This document shows, in pieces, positions 53,378 to 62,419 of a DNA stretch of 64,000 nucleotides (its first letter is position 1; each line of letters opens with the position of its first letter). Source of the stretch: Pelomonas sp. Root1217 (GTDB lineage: Bacteria > Pseudomonadota > Gammaproteobacteria > Burkholderiales > Burkholderiaceae_C). The notes beneath the pieces were generated by a model, which saw only the letters and a program-made list of their open reading frames with translations, did not search any database and was not told where the DNA came from. Made by a program: the position numbers and the translations under genes. The stretch covers positions 313,515 through 377,514 of the forward strand of contig NZ_LMDC01000027.1 in NCBI RefSeq assembly GCF_001425705.1. Direction: 5' to 3'.

Positions 53378-54367
53378 ATGAGTGAAAAAGCCGTTGTCAT
53401 CGAAGCCCCGGGCGGGGCCGAGCAACTGAAGCTGATGGACGTGGAGGTCGGCGCCCCCGGTCCAGGCGAGATCCGCATCCGCCACGAGGCTTGCGGGCTG
53501 AACTACATCGACGTCTACCACCGCAATGGCACCTATGCGCTGCCGCTGCCGGCCCGATTGGGCATGGAGGGTGCGGGCATTGTCGAGGCGGTGGGCGAGG
53601 GGGTTGCCCACTTGAAGGTGGGTGACCGGGCGGCCTATGCCAGCAACCCGCCGGGCGCCTATGCGACGGCGCGCGTCATGCCGGCTAAATGCGTGCTCAG
53701 GCTGCCTGACGCCATCGATTTCGAGACCGCCGCGGCCATGATGCTCAAGGGCCTGACGGTGCAATACCTGCTGCGCAAGACCCTGCCCCAAGGTGGCCTG
53801 CAGCCGGGCGACTTTGTGCTCTTTCACGCGGCGGCCGGCGGTGTCGGGCTGATCGCCTGCCAATGGGCGCGGGCGCTTGGCCTGCAGCTCATCGGCACCG
53901 CCGGCAGCGACGAGAAATGCCAGCTGGCGTTGGACAACGGCGCGACGCATGCCATCAACTACCGGCGTGATAAGGACTTCGCTGCCAAGGTGCGCGAGAT
54001 CACTGGCGGGCGCGGTGTGAAGGTGGTCTACGACTCGGTTGGCGCCGACACCTGGGAGGGCTCGTTGAACAGCCTGACGCCCTTCGGCCTGCTGGCCAGC
54101 TTCGGCGGCGCCTCGGGCCCCGTGCCGCCCTTCAGTGTGAGCACGCTGGCGGCCAAGGGTTCCATTTATGTGACCCGGCCGACGCTGTTCACGCACATCG
54201 CTACGCGCGAAGCCACGCAGGCCATGGGCGACGAGCTGTTCGAAATGGTGGCCAGCGGCCAGGTCAGCATCCGCATCGACAAGCGCTATGCACTGGCCGA
54301 CGCGGCCCAGTCCCACCGCGACCTGGAAGCCCGCCAGTTGCTTGGCAGTGCTGTGCTGCTGCCCTGA
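53378..54367 (+). CDS. NADPH:quinone oxidoreductase (QorA-like, zeta-crystallin type)
   Basis: 329 residues from ATG 53378 with AGGAG 7 nt upstream. MDR fold without zinc ligands: MSEKAVVIEAPGGAEQL, IDVYHRNGTYALPLP, and the NADPH-binding HAAAGGVGLIACQWARALG with TAGSDEKC after it. It reduces quinones or enones. Cytoplasmic. Convergent with a histidine kinase, 6 bp apart. Confidence 0.95.
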   Translation: MSEKAVVIEAPGGAEQLKLMDVEVGAPGPGEIRIRHEACGLNYIDVYHRNGTYALPLPARLGMEGAGIVEAVGEGVAHLKVGDRAAYASNPPGAYATARVMPAKCVLRLPDAIDFETAAAMMLKGLTVQYLLRKTLPQGGLQPGDFVLFHAAAGGVGLIACQWARALGLQLIGTAGSDEKCQLALDNGATHAINYRRDKDFAAKVREITGGRGVKVVYDSVGADTWEGSLNSLTPFGLLASFGGASGPVPPFSVSTLAAKGSIYVTRPTLFTHIATREATQAMGDELFEMVASGQVSIRIDKRYALADAAQSHRDLEARQLLGSAVLLP

Positions 54368-54373
54368 GAACCT

Positions 54374-55843
54374 TCAAGCCGGCACTTGGCCGAGTTGCAG
54401 CTCGAAGCTGAAGGACGAACCCACGCCGGGCTCGCTCTCGACGGTGATGTCGCCGCTCATCAGGCTGACGAGGCGCTGCACGATGGTCAGCCCCAGGCCT
54501 GTGCCGCCGTAGCGGCGCGTGATGCTGCCATCGGCCTGGGTGAAGGGATCGAAGATCTGGCCGATCTGGTCGCGCGTCATGCCGATGCCGGTGTCGGTGA
54601 CGGCCACGCGCAAGCGCAGGCGGTCCGGGCCGTCACCGTCGCGCGCATCGGCCAGGGCGATCTCGATGCGCACTTCGCCGCGCTCGGTGAACTTCAGTGC
54701 GTTGCCAATCAGGTTGATCAGCACCTGGCGCAGCCGCAGCGCGTCACCTACCAGCCACGACGGCACGCCGGGCTGTACGCGGGCATGCAGCTGGATGCCC
54801 TTGTCATGCGCCTGCAGCAGCAGCGGCTGCAGGGATTCGCCGAGGCAGTCGTGCAGGCTGAAGGGTTGCTCGTCGATGACGATACGGCCGGCCTCGATCT
54901 TGGCCACGTCCAGCAGGTCGTTGATGATGGTCATCAGCCCCTTGGCGGACTGGTGGGCCATGCCGACGAAGCGGCGCTGGCGCTCGTTAAGTTCCGTTTG
55001 CAGCACCAGTTCGGTCAGGCCGAGCACCCCGTTCATCGGCGTGCGGATCTCGTGGCTCATATTGGCCAGGAAGCTGCTCTTGGCCTGGCTGGCGGTCTCT
55101 GCGGCCTCGCGTGCGGCGACCAGGGCGGCCTGGCTGGCCTTGAGATCGGCGATGTCGTGGGCATTGAAGAGCATGACCGTGTCGCCAGTGACCGGATCGC
55201 GCATGGGCCGCGCGTCCAGTGCATGCCAGCGCAGGCCGGCCAGCGTCTGCAACTCGACGTCCTGGTGGCAGGTCTGGCCGCGCTGCACGCGGCCCAGGAT
55301 GCTGGCGGCATCGCCAATGTGGGCGAACAAGCGGGTGAACTCGGTCTGGTTGGGGCGGGGCGGCGTGTCGCCGAACGTCAGGGCCGCGGCAGGGTTGCGC
55401 ATCAGCAGATCGCCCTGGCCGAGCCCGAAGACGGCGATGCGCACCGAGGTGTGCTGCAGGGCCTCGACGCCGCGCAGCATGGCAAGGTCGGCACCGCCAC
55501 CCAGCGAATCGGCTGCGAACAACATCACCTGGCGACGTTCCGGCGTGCGCATGCCGCGCGACACCAGCATGACCGTCGTCGGCTCGCCCTTGGGATAGAG
55601 GGTCCACTGCTCGCGGACGATCTTGCCCTGGGCATGGTCGGCCGCCGTGACGGCCAGGCGCTCGCGTACGGCGTCGCCATGCTCGGAAAAATCGCGCGAC
55701 AGGAACTCCTCGGCGCTGTCGGCATGCCAGAACCGCAGGGCCGCGGCATTGGCCCAGAGGTTGCGTTGTTGTTCGGGGTCGAAGACCCACAAAGGAACGT
55801 CGAGCCAGTCGTAATGGCTCAGGCTGGCGAAATCGAGGAGCAT
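54374..55843 (-). CDS. PAS-containing soluble sensor histidine kinase
   Basis: 489 residues, no clear membrane helix, so cytoplasmic. N-terminal PAS-like segments (about 15-110 and 120-230), coiled linker (ALVAAREAAETASQAKSS), HisKA with FLANMSHEIRTPMNGVLG (His about 260), and HATPase with NLIGNALKF, DTGIGM and GGTGLGLTIVQRL. No receiver domain, and no response regulator is adjacent. The signal is unknown. It follows lspA on the same strand after 82 bp. Confidence 0.93.
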   Translation of the reverse strand: MLLDFASLSHYDWLDVPLWVFDPEQQRNLWANAAALRFWHADSAEEFLSRDFSEHGDAVRERLAVTAADHAQGKIVREQWTLYPKGEPTTVMLVSRGMRTPERRQVMLFAADSLGGGADLAMLRGVEALQHTSVRIAVFGLGQGDLLMRNPAAALTFGDTPPRPNQTEFTRLFAHIGDAASILGRVQRGQTCHQDVELQTLAGLRWHALDARPMRDPVTGDTVMLFNAHDIADLKASQAALVAAREAAETASQAKSSFLANMSHEIRTPMNGVLGLTELVLQTELNERQRRFVGMAHQSAKGLMTIINDLLDVAKIEAGRIVIDEQPFSLHDCLGESLQPLLLQAHDKGIQLHARVQPGVPSWLVGDALRLRQVLINLIGNALKFTERGEVRIEIALADARDGDGPDRLRLRVAVTDTGIGMTRDQIGQIFDPFTQADGSITRRYGGTGLGLTIVQRLVSLMSGDITVESEPGVGSSFSFELQLGQVPA

Positions 55844-55925
55844 GAAGGCGCGTTGAGAGGCGCGCGATTGTCACCGCTCGTCACATCTGTCGCCGTGAAC
55901 TACTGCGCGGCCACGCCGCGCGGGT

Positions 55926-56420
55926 TCAACCGCGGCGCACTCGGCGCAATTCGTCCAGGATCAGCAGGATGGCGCCGACGGTGATGGCGCTGTCTGCGAC
56001 GTTGAAGGCGGGGAAATACCAGCTTCGAGCGTGAACCTGGATGAAGTCGACGACGTAGCCGTGGATGGCGCGGTCGATGACGTTGCCTAGCGCGCCACCG
56101 AGAATCAGCGTCAACGCCCAAGCGAACAGCTTCTGGTGGCCGTGGCGGCGCAGCATCCAGATGATGAAACCGGCCGCGGCCAGGCCCAGACCCAGGAAGA
56201 ACCAGCGCTGCCAGCCCGAGGCGCCATGCAGGAAGCTGAAAGCGGCGCCGAAGTTGTGGGCACGCACGACGTCGAAGAAGCTGGTGACGGGGTGCACATC
56301 ACCGAGCTGGAAGGTGCGCAGGATGAGCACTTTGGTGAGCTGGTCGGCCAGGATGATGAGGGCGGCAATCAGCAGCCAGGGAGTCAGGCCGGAGGACGAG
56401 GACGACGAGCGAGGAGGCAT
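55926..56420 (-). CDS. lspA: Lipoprotein signal peptidase
   Basis: 164 residues with four membrane helices. Catalytic Asp residues lie in [15 protein letters not shown] and [11 protein letters not shown]. It removes signal peptides of lipidated prolipoproteins such as those encoded here at 11230, 12737 and 50126. The ATG at 56420 is chosen for length. In this order lspA normally follows ileS directly; here a rightward gene and a structured repeat lie between. Confidence 0.95.
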   Translation of the reverse strand: MPPRSSSSSSGLTPWLLIAALIILADQLTKVLILRTFQLGDVHPVTSFFDVVRAHNFGAAFSFLHGASGWQRWFFLGLGLAAAGFIIWMLRRHGHQKLFAWALTLILGGALGNVIDRAIHGYVVDFIQVHARSWYFPAFNVADSAITVGAILLILDELRRVRRG

Positions 56421-56533
56421 GGAATGGGGTCGCGAGGCGAGGGCCGCCAATGTAACTTGCCGCTGAGCCGGGGCTTGTAGGCGCAGGAGAAGCGGCGTAG
56501 AAGCGGAACTCTCCCTGTTCGCTGGAGGACCCC

Positions 56534-57040
56534 ATGCGAAAGCGCATCTACTGGTTGCTACCCCACCTGAGCAGCGCGCGGCGCACGATGGACGAGCTGT
56601 TGCTCGCCCGCATCACCGAACACCATATCCATTTCGTCGCCGCCGAAGGTGCCGCGATGGATGGCCTTCATGCGGCCAACGTGCTGCAGACATCGGACCT
56701 GGTCGAGGCGGCCCAGAACGGGGCGCTGATCGGCTCCGGCCTGGGCGCGGCGGGCGGCGTTGCGGCGGCTCTGGCAATCAGTGCGGCTTCTCCCGCGGCG
56801 GTCGTCATCGGCCTGGCGGCGGTAGGCGCCATGCTGGGCACCTGGTCGTCCAGCATGATCGGCAGCTCCACGCCGAGCCGGCGCTTGAAACGCTTCGAGG
56901 CGGCCATCGAGCAAGGCCAATACCTGCTCATCGTCGACGTGCCCCGCTCGCGCATCAGCGAGATCGAACAGCTGCTGGAACGCACCCACCCCGAAGCGCA
57001 CTTCGAGGGGATGGAGCCGAACGTGCCTGCGTTCCCGTAG
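56534..57040 (+). CDS. Small membrane protein, DUF1269-like, inserted between ileS and lspA
   Basis: 168 residues. The opening [35 protein letters not shown] and an ending P-E-x-x-x-x-G-x-E-P-x-x-P-A-F-P are a pattern I know from Burkholderiales hypothetical proteins. A Gly/Ala-rich double helix (about 62-110, [18 protein letters not shown]) suggests membrane insertion with a glycine zipper. It runs against its neighbours ileS and lspA. A structured repeat (57041) begins immediately after its stop. Confidence 0.8.
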   Translation: MRKRIYWLLPHLSSARRTMDELLLARITEHHIHFVAAEGAAMDGLHAANVLQTSDLVEAAQNGALIGSGLGAAGGVAAALAISAASPAAVVIGLAAVGAMLGTWSSSMIGSSTPSRRLKRFEAAIEQGQYLLIVDVPRSRISEIEQLLERTHPEAHFEGMEPNVPAFP

Positions 57041-57163
57041 GCCCCTCGTCCGGCCTCACTCCGGCTGAACGCCGGTGAGGCCAGCCGGTCCCCCGAGGGG
57101 ACGGCGATGCATGCGGCATTGAGCCGCATGCACATCGCCTGCGGGCCGACTTGGGACGGCCCG
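57041..57163 (+). repeat. Multi-hairpin structured element, copy B
   Basis: Begins with the base after the TAG of the small membrane gene. Stems: I GGCCTCA/TGAGGCC with CCGGC/GCCGG around TGAAC (57052-57082); II GTCCCC/GGGGAC around CGA (57088-57102); III GGCGA-TGCATGCGGC around ATTGA with GCCGCATGCA-CA-TCGCC (57103-57139); IV CGGGCCG/CGGCCCG (57142-57163). Same order, loop sequences and CA bulge as copy A, with base-paired changes in the stems. Confidence 0.8.
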
Positions 57164-57194
57164 GCGTCGGTCCGCGTTAGAAGCCAGCGCGTGC

Positions 57195-60017
57195 TTACGC
57201 GACGGTGCGGGTCTCGCCTGCGCCGTATAGGTTGCTTTCGCAGCGCCCGCACAGCGTCGGGTGCTCGGCATTGCTGCCGACATCGGCGCGGTAGTGCCAG
57301 CAGCGTTCGCACTTGGCATGGGAGCTCGGCGTGACGACGACACCCAGCTCGCCTGCCGACGCAAGTCGCACCGCTGACGTGATGAAGACGAAGCGCAGGT
57401 CGTCGCCCAAGCTGGACAGCAGCATCTGGTCCTGCTCGTTCACCTTGAGCACCAATTCGGCCTGCAGCGAGGCGCCGACAGCGCCCGTCGTGCGCACCGC
57501 CTCGATGGCCTTGTTGACCTCGTCGCGGATCTCGTGGATGCGATGCCATTTGGCCAGCAGCGCTGAATCCGTCTTGCCGAAGTCCCAATAGGTCTCCGTG
57601 AAGATGCTCTCGCCCTTGCCGAAGATCGCCCAGGCCTCTTCAGCCGTGAAGCTGAGGAAGGGCGCCATCCAGCGCAGCATGGCGTGCGTGATCTGCCACA
57701 GCGCCGTCTGGGCCGAGCGCCGCGCGAGGGACTTGGGCGCCGTCGTGTAAAGGCGGTCCTTCAGTACGTCGAGGTAGAAGGCGCCGAGGTCTTCGGAGCA
57801 GTAGACCTGCAGCTTCGAGACGACCGGGTGGAACTCGTAGCGCTCGAAGTGGGCCAGGATGTCAGCCTGCAGCTCGGCGGCGCGCGCCAGCGCATAGCGG
57901 TCGACTTCCAGCAACTGATCAGGCGCCACCGCGTCCGTCGCCGGGTCGAAGTCGCTGACATTGGCGAGCAGGAAGCGCAGCGTGTTGCGGATGCGGCGGT
58001 AGCTGTCGACGACGCGGGCGAGGATCTTCTCGTCCAGGCCGAGGTCGCCCGAATAGTCGGTCGCGGCCGTCCACAGGCGCAGGATCTCGGCGCCGAACTT
58101 GTCCGACACGGCCTGCGGCGCGACGACATTGCCCATGGACTTGCTCATCTTGCGGCCCTGGCCGTCGACGACGAAGCCGTGGGTCAGCAGGCCCTTGTAG
58201 GGCGCGCGGCCGTAGAGCGCGCAGGCGATCAGCAGCGACGAGTGGAACCAGCCGCGGTGCTGGTCGTGGCCTTCGAGGTAGAGGTCGGCCTCGGGGCCGG
58301 TCTCGTGCCCGGCACCCTTGTGGCTGCCCTTGAGCACATGCTCGAAGGTGGAGCCGGAGTCGAACCAGACGTCCAGGATGTCCTGGCCCTTGGTGTAGTG
58401 GGCGGCTTCCGTGCCCAGCCACTCAGCGGCGTCGAGCTTGGACCAGGCTTCGATACCGTTCTGCTCGACGAGCTGCGCGGCGCGCTCGATGAATTCCAGC
58501 GTGTCGGGGTGCGCCTCGCCCGTGTCCTTGTGCAGGAAGATGGGCAGGGGCACGCCCCAACTGCGCTGGCGCGAGATGCACCAGTCAGGCCGACCGGCGA
58601 TCATGTCGTGCAGGCGGGCACGGCCGTTCTCGGGGTAGAAGCTCGTCGCCTCGATGGCGGCCAGGGCCGTCTTGCGCAGGCTGTCAGGCGCTTTGTTCGT
58701 CGTGAACAGGCCGTCGCCCTCGTCCATGCGTACGAACCACTGCGCCGCGGCGCGGTAGATGACGGGCGACTTGTGGCGCCAGCAGTGCGGGTAGCTGTGG
58801 GTCAGCTTGCTCTGGGCCATCAGGCGGCCGGCGTCCTGCAGCGCCTGGGCGATGACGGGGTTGGCCTTCCAGATGTGCTGGCCGCCGAACAGCGGCAGGT
58901 CGGCGGCATAGGCGCCGTTGCCCTGCACCGGGTTGAGGATGTCGCCGAAAGCCATGCCGTGGGCGACGCAGGACTGGAAGTCGTCCAGGCCGTAGGCCGG
59001 CGCGGAGTGAACGACGCCGGTGCCGTCTTCGGCGGTGGCGTAGTCGGCCAGGTAGACCGGGCTTTCACGGTCGTAGCCCGGGTCGACGTGGGCCAGCGGA
59101 TGCTTGAACTTCAGCAGCTCCAGCTTGCGGCCCGGCACCATGGCGACGACGCTGCCTTCCAGCTGCCAGCGCGCCAGGCACTTCTCCACCAGCGCCTCGG
59201 CGACGACGAAGTAGCCCTTGGCCGTGTCGACCAGTGCGTAGGGCAGCTCGGGGTTGAGGTTCAGCGCCTGGTTGGCGGGGATGGTCCAGGGCGTGGTCGT
59301 CCAGATGACGGTGAAGGCGTCCTTCGTCAGCGGCGCCACGCCAAACGCAGCGGCCAGCTTCTCGGGCTCGGCCGACAGGAAGGCCACATCGACGGCCGGC
59401 GACTGCTTGTCCGCGTACTCGATCTCGAACTCGGCCAGGGACGAGCCGCAGTCGAAGCACCAGTACACAGGCTTCAAGCCGCGGTAGACGAAGCCGCGCT
59501 CGAACATCCGCTTCAGCACGCGGATCTCGCCGGCCTCGTTGGCGTAGTTCATCGTCTTGTAGGGGTTGTCCCATTCGCCCAGCACGCCCAGGCGCTTGAA
59601 GTCCGTGCGCTGACCGTCGATCTGCTCGGTGGCGTAGGCACGGCTCTTGGCCTGCACTTCGTCGCGCGGCAGGCCGCGGCCGAAGGTCTTCTCGATCTGG
59701 TTCTCGATGGGCAGGCCGTGGCAGTCCCAGCCGGGGATGTAGGCCGCATCAAAGCCCGCCAGCTGGCGGGCCTTGACGATCATGTCCTTCAGGATCTTGT
59801 TGGCGGCGTGGCCGATGTGGATCTGGCCGTTGGCATAGGGCGGGCCGTCGTGCAGCACGAACTTCGGCGCGCCACAGCGCGCGTCACGCAGGCGCTTGTA
59901 CAGGCCTTGCTCATCCCAAGCCTTGACCCAGCCCGGTTCGCGCTTGGGCAGGTCGCCGCGCATCGGGAAGGGTGTGTCGGGCAGGTTGAGCGTGGAACGG
60001 TAGTCCGGGGTGGTCAT
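57195..60017 (-). CDS. ileS: Isoleucyl-tRNA synthetase
   Basis: 940 residues. Class I synthetase: HIGH-type motif GQIHIGHA (about 70), CP1 editing domain (about 200-400), KMSKS in [10 protein letters not shown] (about 630) and a C-terminal zinc knuckle [12 protein letters not shown]...CGRC. It lies downstream of ribF after an 84-bp gap with hairpins and no clear ribosome binding site. Full length, intact. Confidence 0.97.
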   Translation of the reverse strand: MTTPDYRSTLNLPDTPFPMRGDLPKREPGWVKAWDEQGLYKRLRDARCGAPKFVLHDGPPYANGQIHIGHAANKILKDMIVKARQLAGFDAAYIPGWDCHGLPIENQIEKTFGRGLPRDEVQAKSRAYATEQIDGQRTDFKRLGVLGEWDNPYKTMNYANEAGEIRVLKRMFERGFVYRGLKPVYWCFDCGSSLAEFEIEYADKQSPAVDVAFLSAEPEKLAAAFGVAPLTKDAFTVIWTTTPWTIPANQALNLNPELPYALVDTAKGYFVVAEALVEKCLARWQLEGSVVAMVPGRKLELLKFKHPLAHVDPGYDRESPVYLADYATAEDGTGVVHSAPAYGLDDFQSCVAHGMAFGDILNPVQGNGAYAADLPLFGGQHIWKANPVIAQALQDAGRLMAQSKLTHSYPHCWRHKSPVIYRAAAQWFVRMDEGDGLFTTNKAPDSLRKTALAAIEATSFYPENGRARLHDMIAGRPDWCISRQRSWGVPLPIFLHKDTGEAHPDTLEFIERAAQLVEQNGIEAWSKLDAAEWLGTEAAHYTKGQDILDVWFDSGSTFEHVLKGSHKGAGHETGPEADLYLEGHDQHRGWFHSSLLIACALYGRAPYKGLLTHGFVVDGQGRKMSKSMGNVVAPQAVSDKFGAEILRLWTAATDYSGDLGLDEKILARVVDSYRRIRNTLRFLLANVSDFDPATDAVAPDQLLEVDRYALARAAELQADILAHFERYEFHPVVSKLQVYCSEDLGAFYLDVLKDRLYTTAPKSLARRSAQTALWQITHAMLRWMAPFLSFTAEEAWAIFGKGESIFTETYWDFGKTDSALLAKWHRIHEIRDEVNKAIEAVRTTGAVGASLQAELVLKVNEQDQMLLSSLGDDLRFVFITSAVRLASAGELGVVVTPSSHAKCERCWHYRADVGSNAEHPTLCGRCESNLYGAGETRTVA

Positions 60018-60025
60018 GGCGTGCG

Positions 60026-60044
60026 GCCAGACGAAAAGTCTGGC
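60026..60044 (-). promoter_or_regulatory. Hairpin just before the ileS start codon
   Basis: GCCAGAC and GTCTGGC pair perfectly (7 bp, 5-nt loop). Its 3' edge is 8 nt before the ATG, the space normally used by a Shine-Dalgarno, which is not visible. A second stem AGCGGC/GCCGCT lies at 60083-60100. Confidence 0.45.
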
Positions 60045-60101
60045 GGGTCTGGCGGTTCAGAAGGCGAGGGAGGGCGGAGCGAAGAGCGGCGGGGAGCCGC
60101 T

Positions 60102-61118
60102 TCAAATTCGGTCGCGCGTGGTCTGGCGTCGCTGTGCGGCGTGGGTGGCCAGGAAGGCGCGCGCTGCGGCCGTGTCGGCCGCGATGGCAGCCGTGAGCGC
60201 TTCAAGCCCGTCGTACTTGGCTTCGTCGCGAAGTTTGTGCAGCAGTTCCACGCGGGCGAGTTTACCGTAGCCCCCCTCGGCGCCCAGCGGCCAGTCGAGG
60301 CAGTGCACCTCCAGCAGCACGCGCCCGGCGTCTTCCACCGTGGGGCGGTTGCCCAGGCTAGCGACGCCGGGCAGGGGTTCGGGCGCCAGGCCATGGACGA
60401 GGACGGCGAAGATGCCATGGGCGGCTGGCTTTTCATGGGCGAAGCGCAGGTTCAGCGTGCGAAAGCCGTCGGCCGCGCCGGGGGCGCTCTCGCCCAGCTG
60501 GCGGCCCAGCTTGCGCCCGTGCGTGATGTGGCCGGAGATGGCATAGGGCCGGCCCAGCAGCGCCGCGGCGGCGGCCATGTCGCCTGCGGCCAGCGCCTCG
60601 CGCACGGCGGAACTGCTGACGCGCAGGCCATGCACCTCGTAGCTCATCATGCGGGCGACATCAAAGCCGCGTGCCTGGCCAGCGGCATCCAGCGTCGCAT
60701 AGTCGCCCTGGCGCTTGGCGCCGAAGCGGAAGTCGTCGCCGACCAGCACGTAGCGCGCGCCGAGTCCATCGACGAGCACCTGGCGGATGAAGTCCTGGGC
60801 CGGCAGGGAGGCCAGTGCCTCGTCGAAGCGCAGGATGACGACCTGGTCGACGCCGCAGCGCTCCAGTTCGCCGAGCTTGTCGCGCAGGTTGGCGATGCGT
60901 GCAGGCGCGAGTTCAGGCTTGCCGGCCTTGGCGGCGAAGAAGTCACGCGGGTGGGGCTCAAAGGTCAGCACGCAGGTCGGCAGGCCGCGATGGCGGGCCT
61001 CCGACTGCAGCAGCGCGAGCATGGCCTGGTGGCCGCGGTGGACGCCATCGAAGTTGCCGATGGTCAGTGCGCAGGCGGGTGCAATGCCGCGGTGGTGAAA
61101 ACCTCTGAAAACTCGCAT
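60102..61118 (-). CDS. ribF: Bifunctional riboflavin kinase/FAD synthetase
   Basis: 338 residues. N-terminal FAD synthetase (about 15-190): IGNFDGVHRGHQAML, VLTFEPHPRDFF, VGDDFRFG and SSSAVREALAAGD. C-terminal riboflavin kinase (about 195-330): YAISGHITHGRKLGRQLG, GVASLGNRPTVEDAG, the Glu in VLLEVHCLDW. It makes FMN and FAD. It starts 5 nt after the RsuA-type gene. Confidence 0.96.
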   Translation of the reverse strand: MRVFRGFHHRGIAPACALTIGNFDGVHRGHQAMLALLQSEARHRGLPTCVLTFEPHPRDFFAAKAGKPELAPARIANLRDKLGELERCGVDQVVILRFDEALASLPAQDFIRQVLVDGLGARYVLVGDDFRFGAKRQGDYATLDAAGQARGFDVARMMSYEVHGLRVSSSAVREALAAGDMAAAAALLGRPYAISGHITHGRKLGRQLGESAPGAADGFRTLNLRFAHEKPAAHGIFAVLVHGLAPEPLPGVASLGNRPTVEDAGRVLLEVHCLDWPLGAEGGYGKLARVELLHKLRDEAKYDGLEALTAAIAADTAAARAFLATHAAQRRQTTRDRI

Positions 61119-61123
61119 GGGCG

Positions 61124-61861
61124 CTATTGTCCCCAGACCTCGGCAGGACTGGAGACCCAGCGCCAGTCGCCGGGCTTGAGATCGGCGGACAGGGTCAGCG
61201 CGCCAAACCGCGGCCGGTGCAGCGTCTCAACGCGGTTGCCGACGGCAGCCACCATGCGCTTGACCTGGTGGTACTTACCTTCGACCAGCGTCAGGCGCAG
61301 CAGCGTTTCGTCGACGATTTCCGCGCCCTCCGCCTTGCTGATCTCGGGCGGGCGCTGGAACTTGCTGGGCACTTTGCTTTCTGGCTCCTTCAACTCGACG
61401 CCAGCGAGCAACTGCTCGACCATTGCCGCCGTCAGTGGATGCTTGCAGCGCGCTTCGTAGACCTTGGGCACATGGTGCTTGGGCGAGGTCAGCCTGTGAA
61501 TCAGCGTGCCGTCGTCGGTCAGCAGCAGCAGCCCGGTCGTGTCCTCGTCGAGCCGGCCGATGGGCTGCACGCCGCGCTCACGAAGCGGCGCCGGCAACAG
61601 GCTCAGGACGCTGGGATGGTGCTTGGGCTTTTGCGAGCACTCGAAGCCGGCGGGCTTGTTCAGCAGTACCAGCGCCTTGTCGAAGAACGGCCACTCCTGG
61701 CCGTTGACGGCGAAGCGCAGCCCCTCGGTCTCGAACTCGGTATCGGGTTCCTCGACAACTTCGCCGTTGACGCTGACTTCACCGTGCCACACCAGACCCG
61801 CGCACAGGCGGCGTGTACCAAAACCCTGGCTGAACAGGATCTGCGAAAGCTTCTGCTTCAA
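61124..61861 (-). CDS. RsuA-family pseudouridine synthase
   Basis: 245 residues from a TTG that overlaps the upstream stop (TTGA); no in-frame ATG fits the S4 domain. S4 domain (about 1-60, LSQILFSQGFGTRRLCAGLV) and catalytic Asp in GRLDEDTTGLLLLTDDG, with EGKYHQVKRMVAAVGN late. It probably modifies 16S rRNA (RsuA) or 23S (RluB-type). Coupled to the DUF3617 gene. Confidence 0.93.
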   Translation of the reverse strand: MKQKLSQILFSQGFGTRRLCAGLVWHGEVSVNGEVVEEPDTEFETEGLRFAVNGQEWPFFDKALVLLNKPAGFECSQKPKHHPSVLSLLPAPLRERGVQPIGRLDEDTTGLLLLTDDGTLIHRLTSPKHHVPKVYEARCKHPLTAAMVEQLLAGVELKEPESKVPSKFQRPPEISKAEGAEIVDETLLRLTLVEGKYHQVKRMVAAVGNRVETLHRPRFGALTLSADLKPGDWRWVSSPAEVWGQ

Positions 61862-62403
61862 GGCTTGGCCTGGGACTTCATCGGTTGCACGTCGCCGCAG
61901 TTGGCGCCCAGCCAACGGCCTTCGCCGCTGACCTTGGTGACCTCCGTCTTGCCCTGGCGTTGATGGCGGATGGTGACGTCGTTGGTGAAGCCCTCGTTGC
62001 CGCGCAGTGTGACGGTGGCGTCGCCCTCGGAGGCCGGGTCGGTGCAGACGAAATGGGTCTGGATGACATTGCCGCTGCGCTTGGAGTCCTGCGTGCAGTT
62101 GCCGTGCTGCTGGACCGGGGCCATGTTGCGCTCGGCCTGCTCCTTGGTGACGCAGGTCTTGATCGTGATGGCGCCGTCGGCCATGCTGACGTTGACGCCC
62201 TTCTGGGCCATCATCTTTTCGATCATCTGCCGCTGTTCGGGCGGCATGCTCTCCATGGCCTTCTGGGCCTGAGCCATCTGGGCCTGGCGGGCAGGGTCGA
62301 GCTGGGGCGTCTGCTTGAACTCCCACAAGCCCGGCTTCATGTGCTGGGCATGGGCAGCACCGGTGGCGAGACCGGCGAGCAACAGGATGGTAGGGAATTT
62401 CAT
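61858..62403 (-). CDS. Exported DUF3617 protein
   Basis: 181 residues from the ATG at 62403, signal peptide (1-19, ending GAAHA). MKPGLWEFKQTPQLD opens the mature part and CVTKEQAERN, the Cys pair and FVCTDPASEGDATVT follow, as in DUF3617 (PF12276). Periplasmic, function unknown. The stop overlaps the RsuA-type TTG. Confidence 0.88.
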   Translation of the reverse strand: MKFPTILLLAGLATGAAHAQHMKPGLWEFKQTPQLDPARQAQMAQAQKAMESMPPEQRQMIEKMMAQKGVNVSMADGAITIKTCVTKEQAERNMAPVQQHGNCTQDSKRSGNVIQTHFVCTDPASEGDATVTLRGNEGFTNDVTIRHQRQGKTEVTKVSGEGRWLGANCGDVQPMKSQAKP

Positions 62404-62419
62404 CGGGTGACCTCCACGG

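Noticed and set aside
57684-61460. 1258-codon open frame opposite ileS and ribF
   Set aside because: Runs across two well-supported genes and reads as low-complexity Val/Ala/Arg-rich sequence; a codon-bias shadow.
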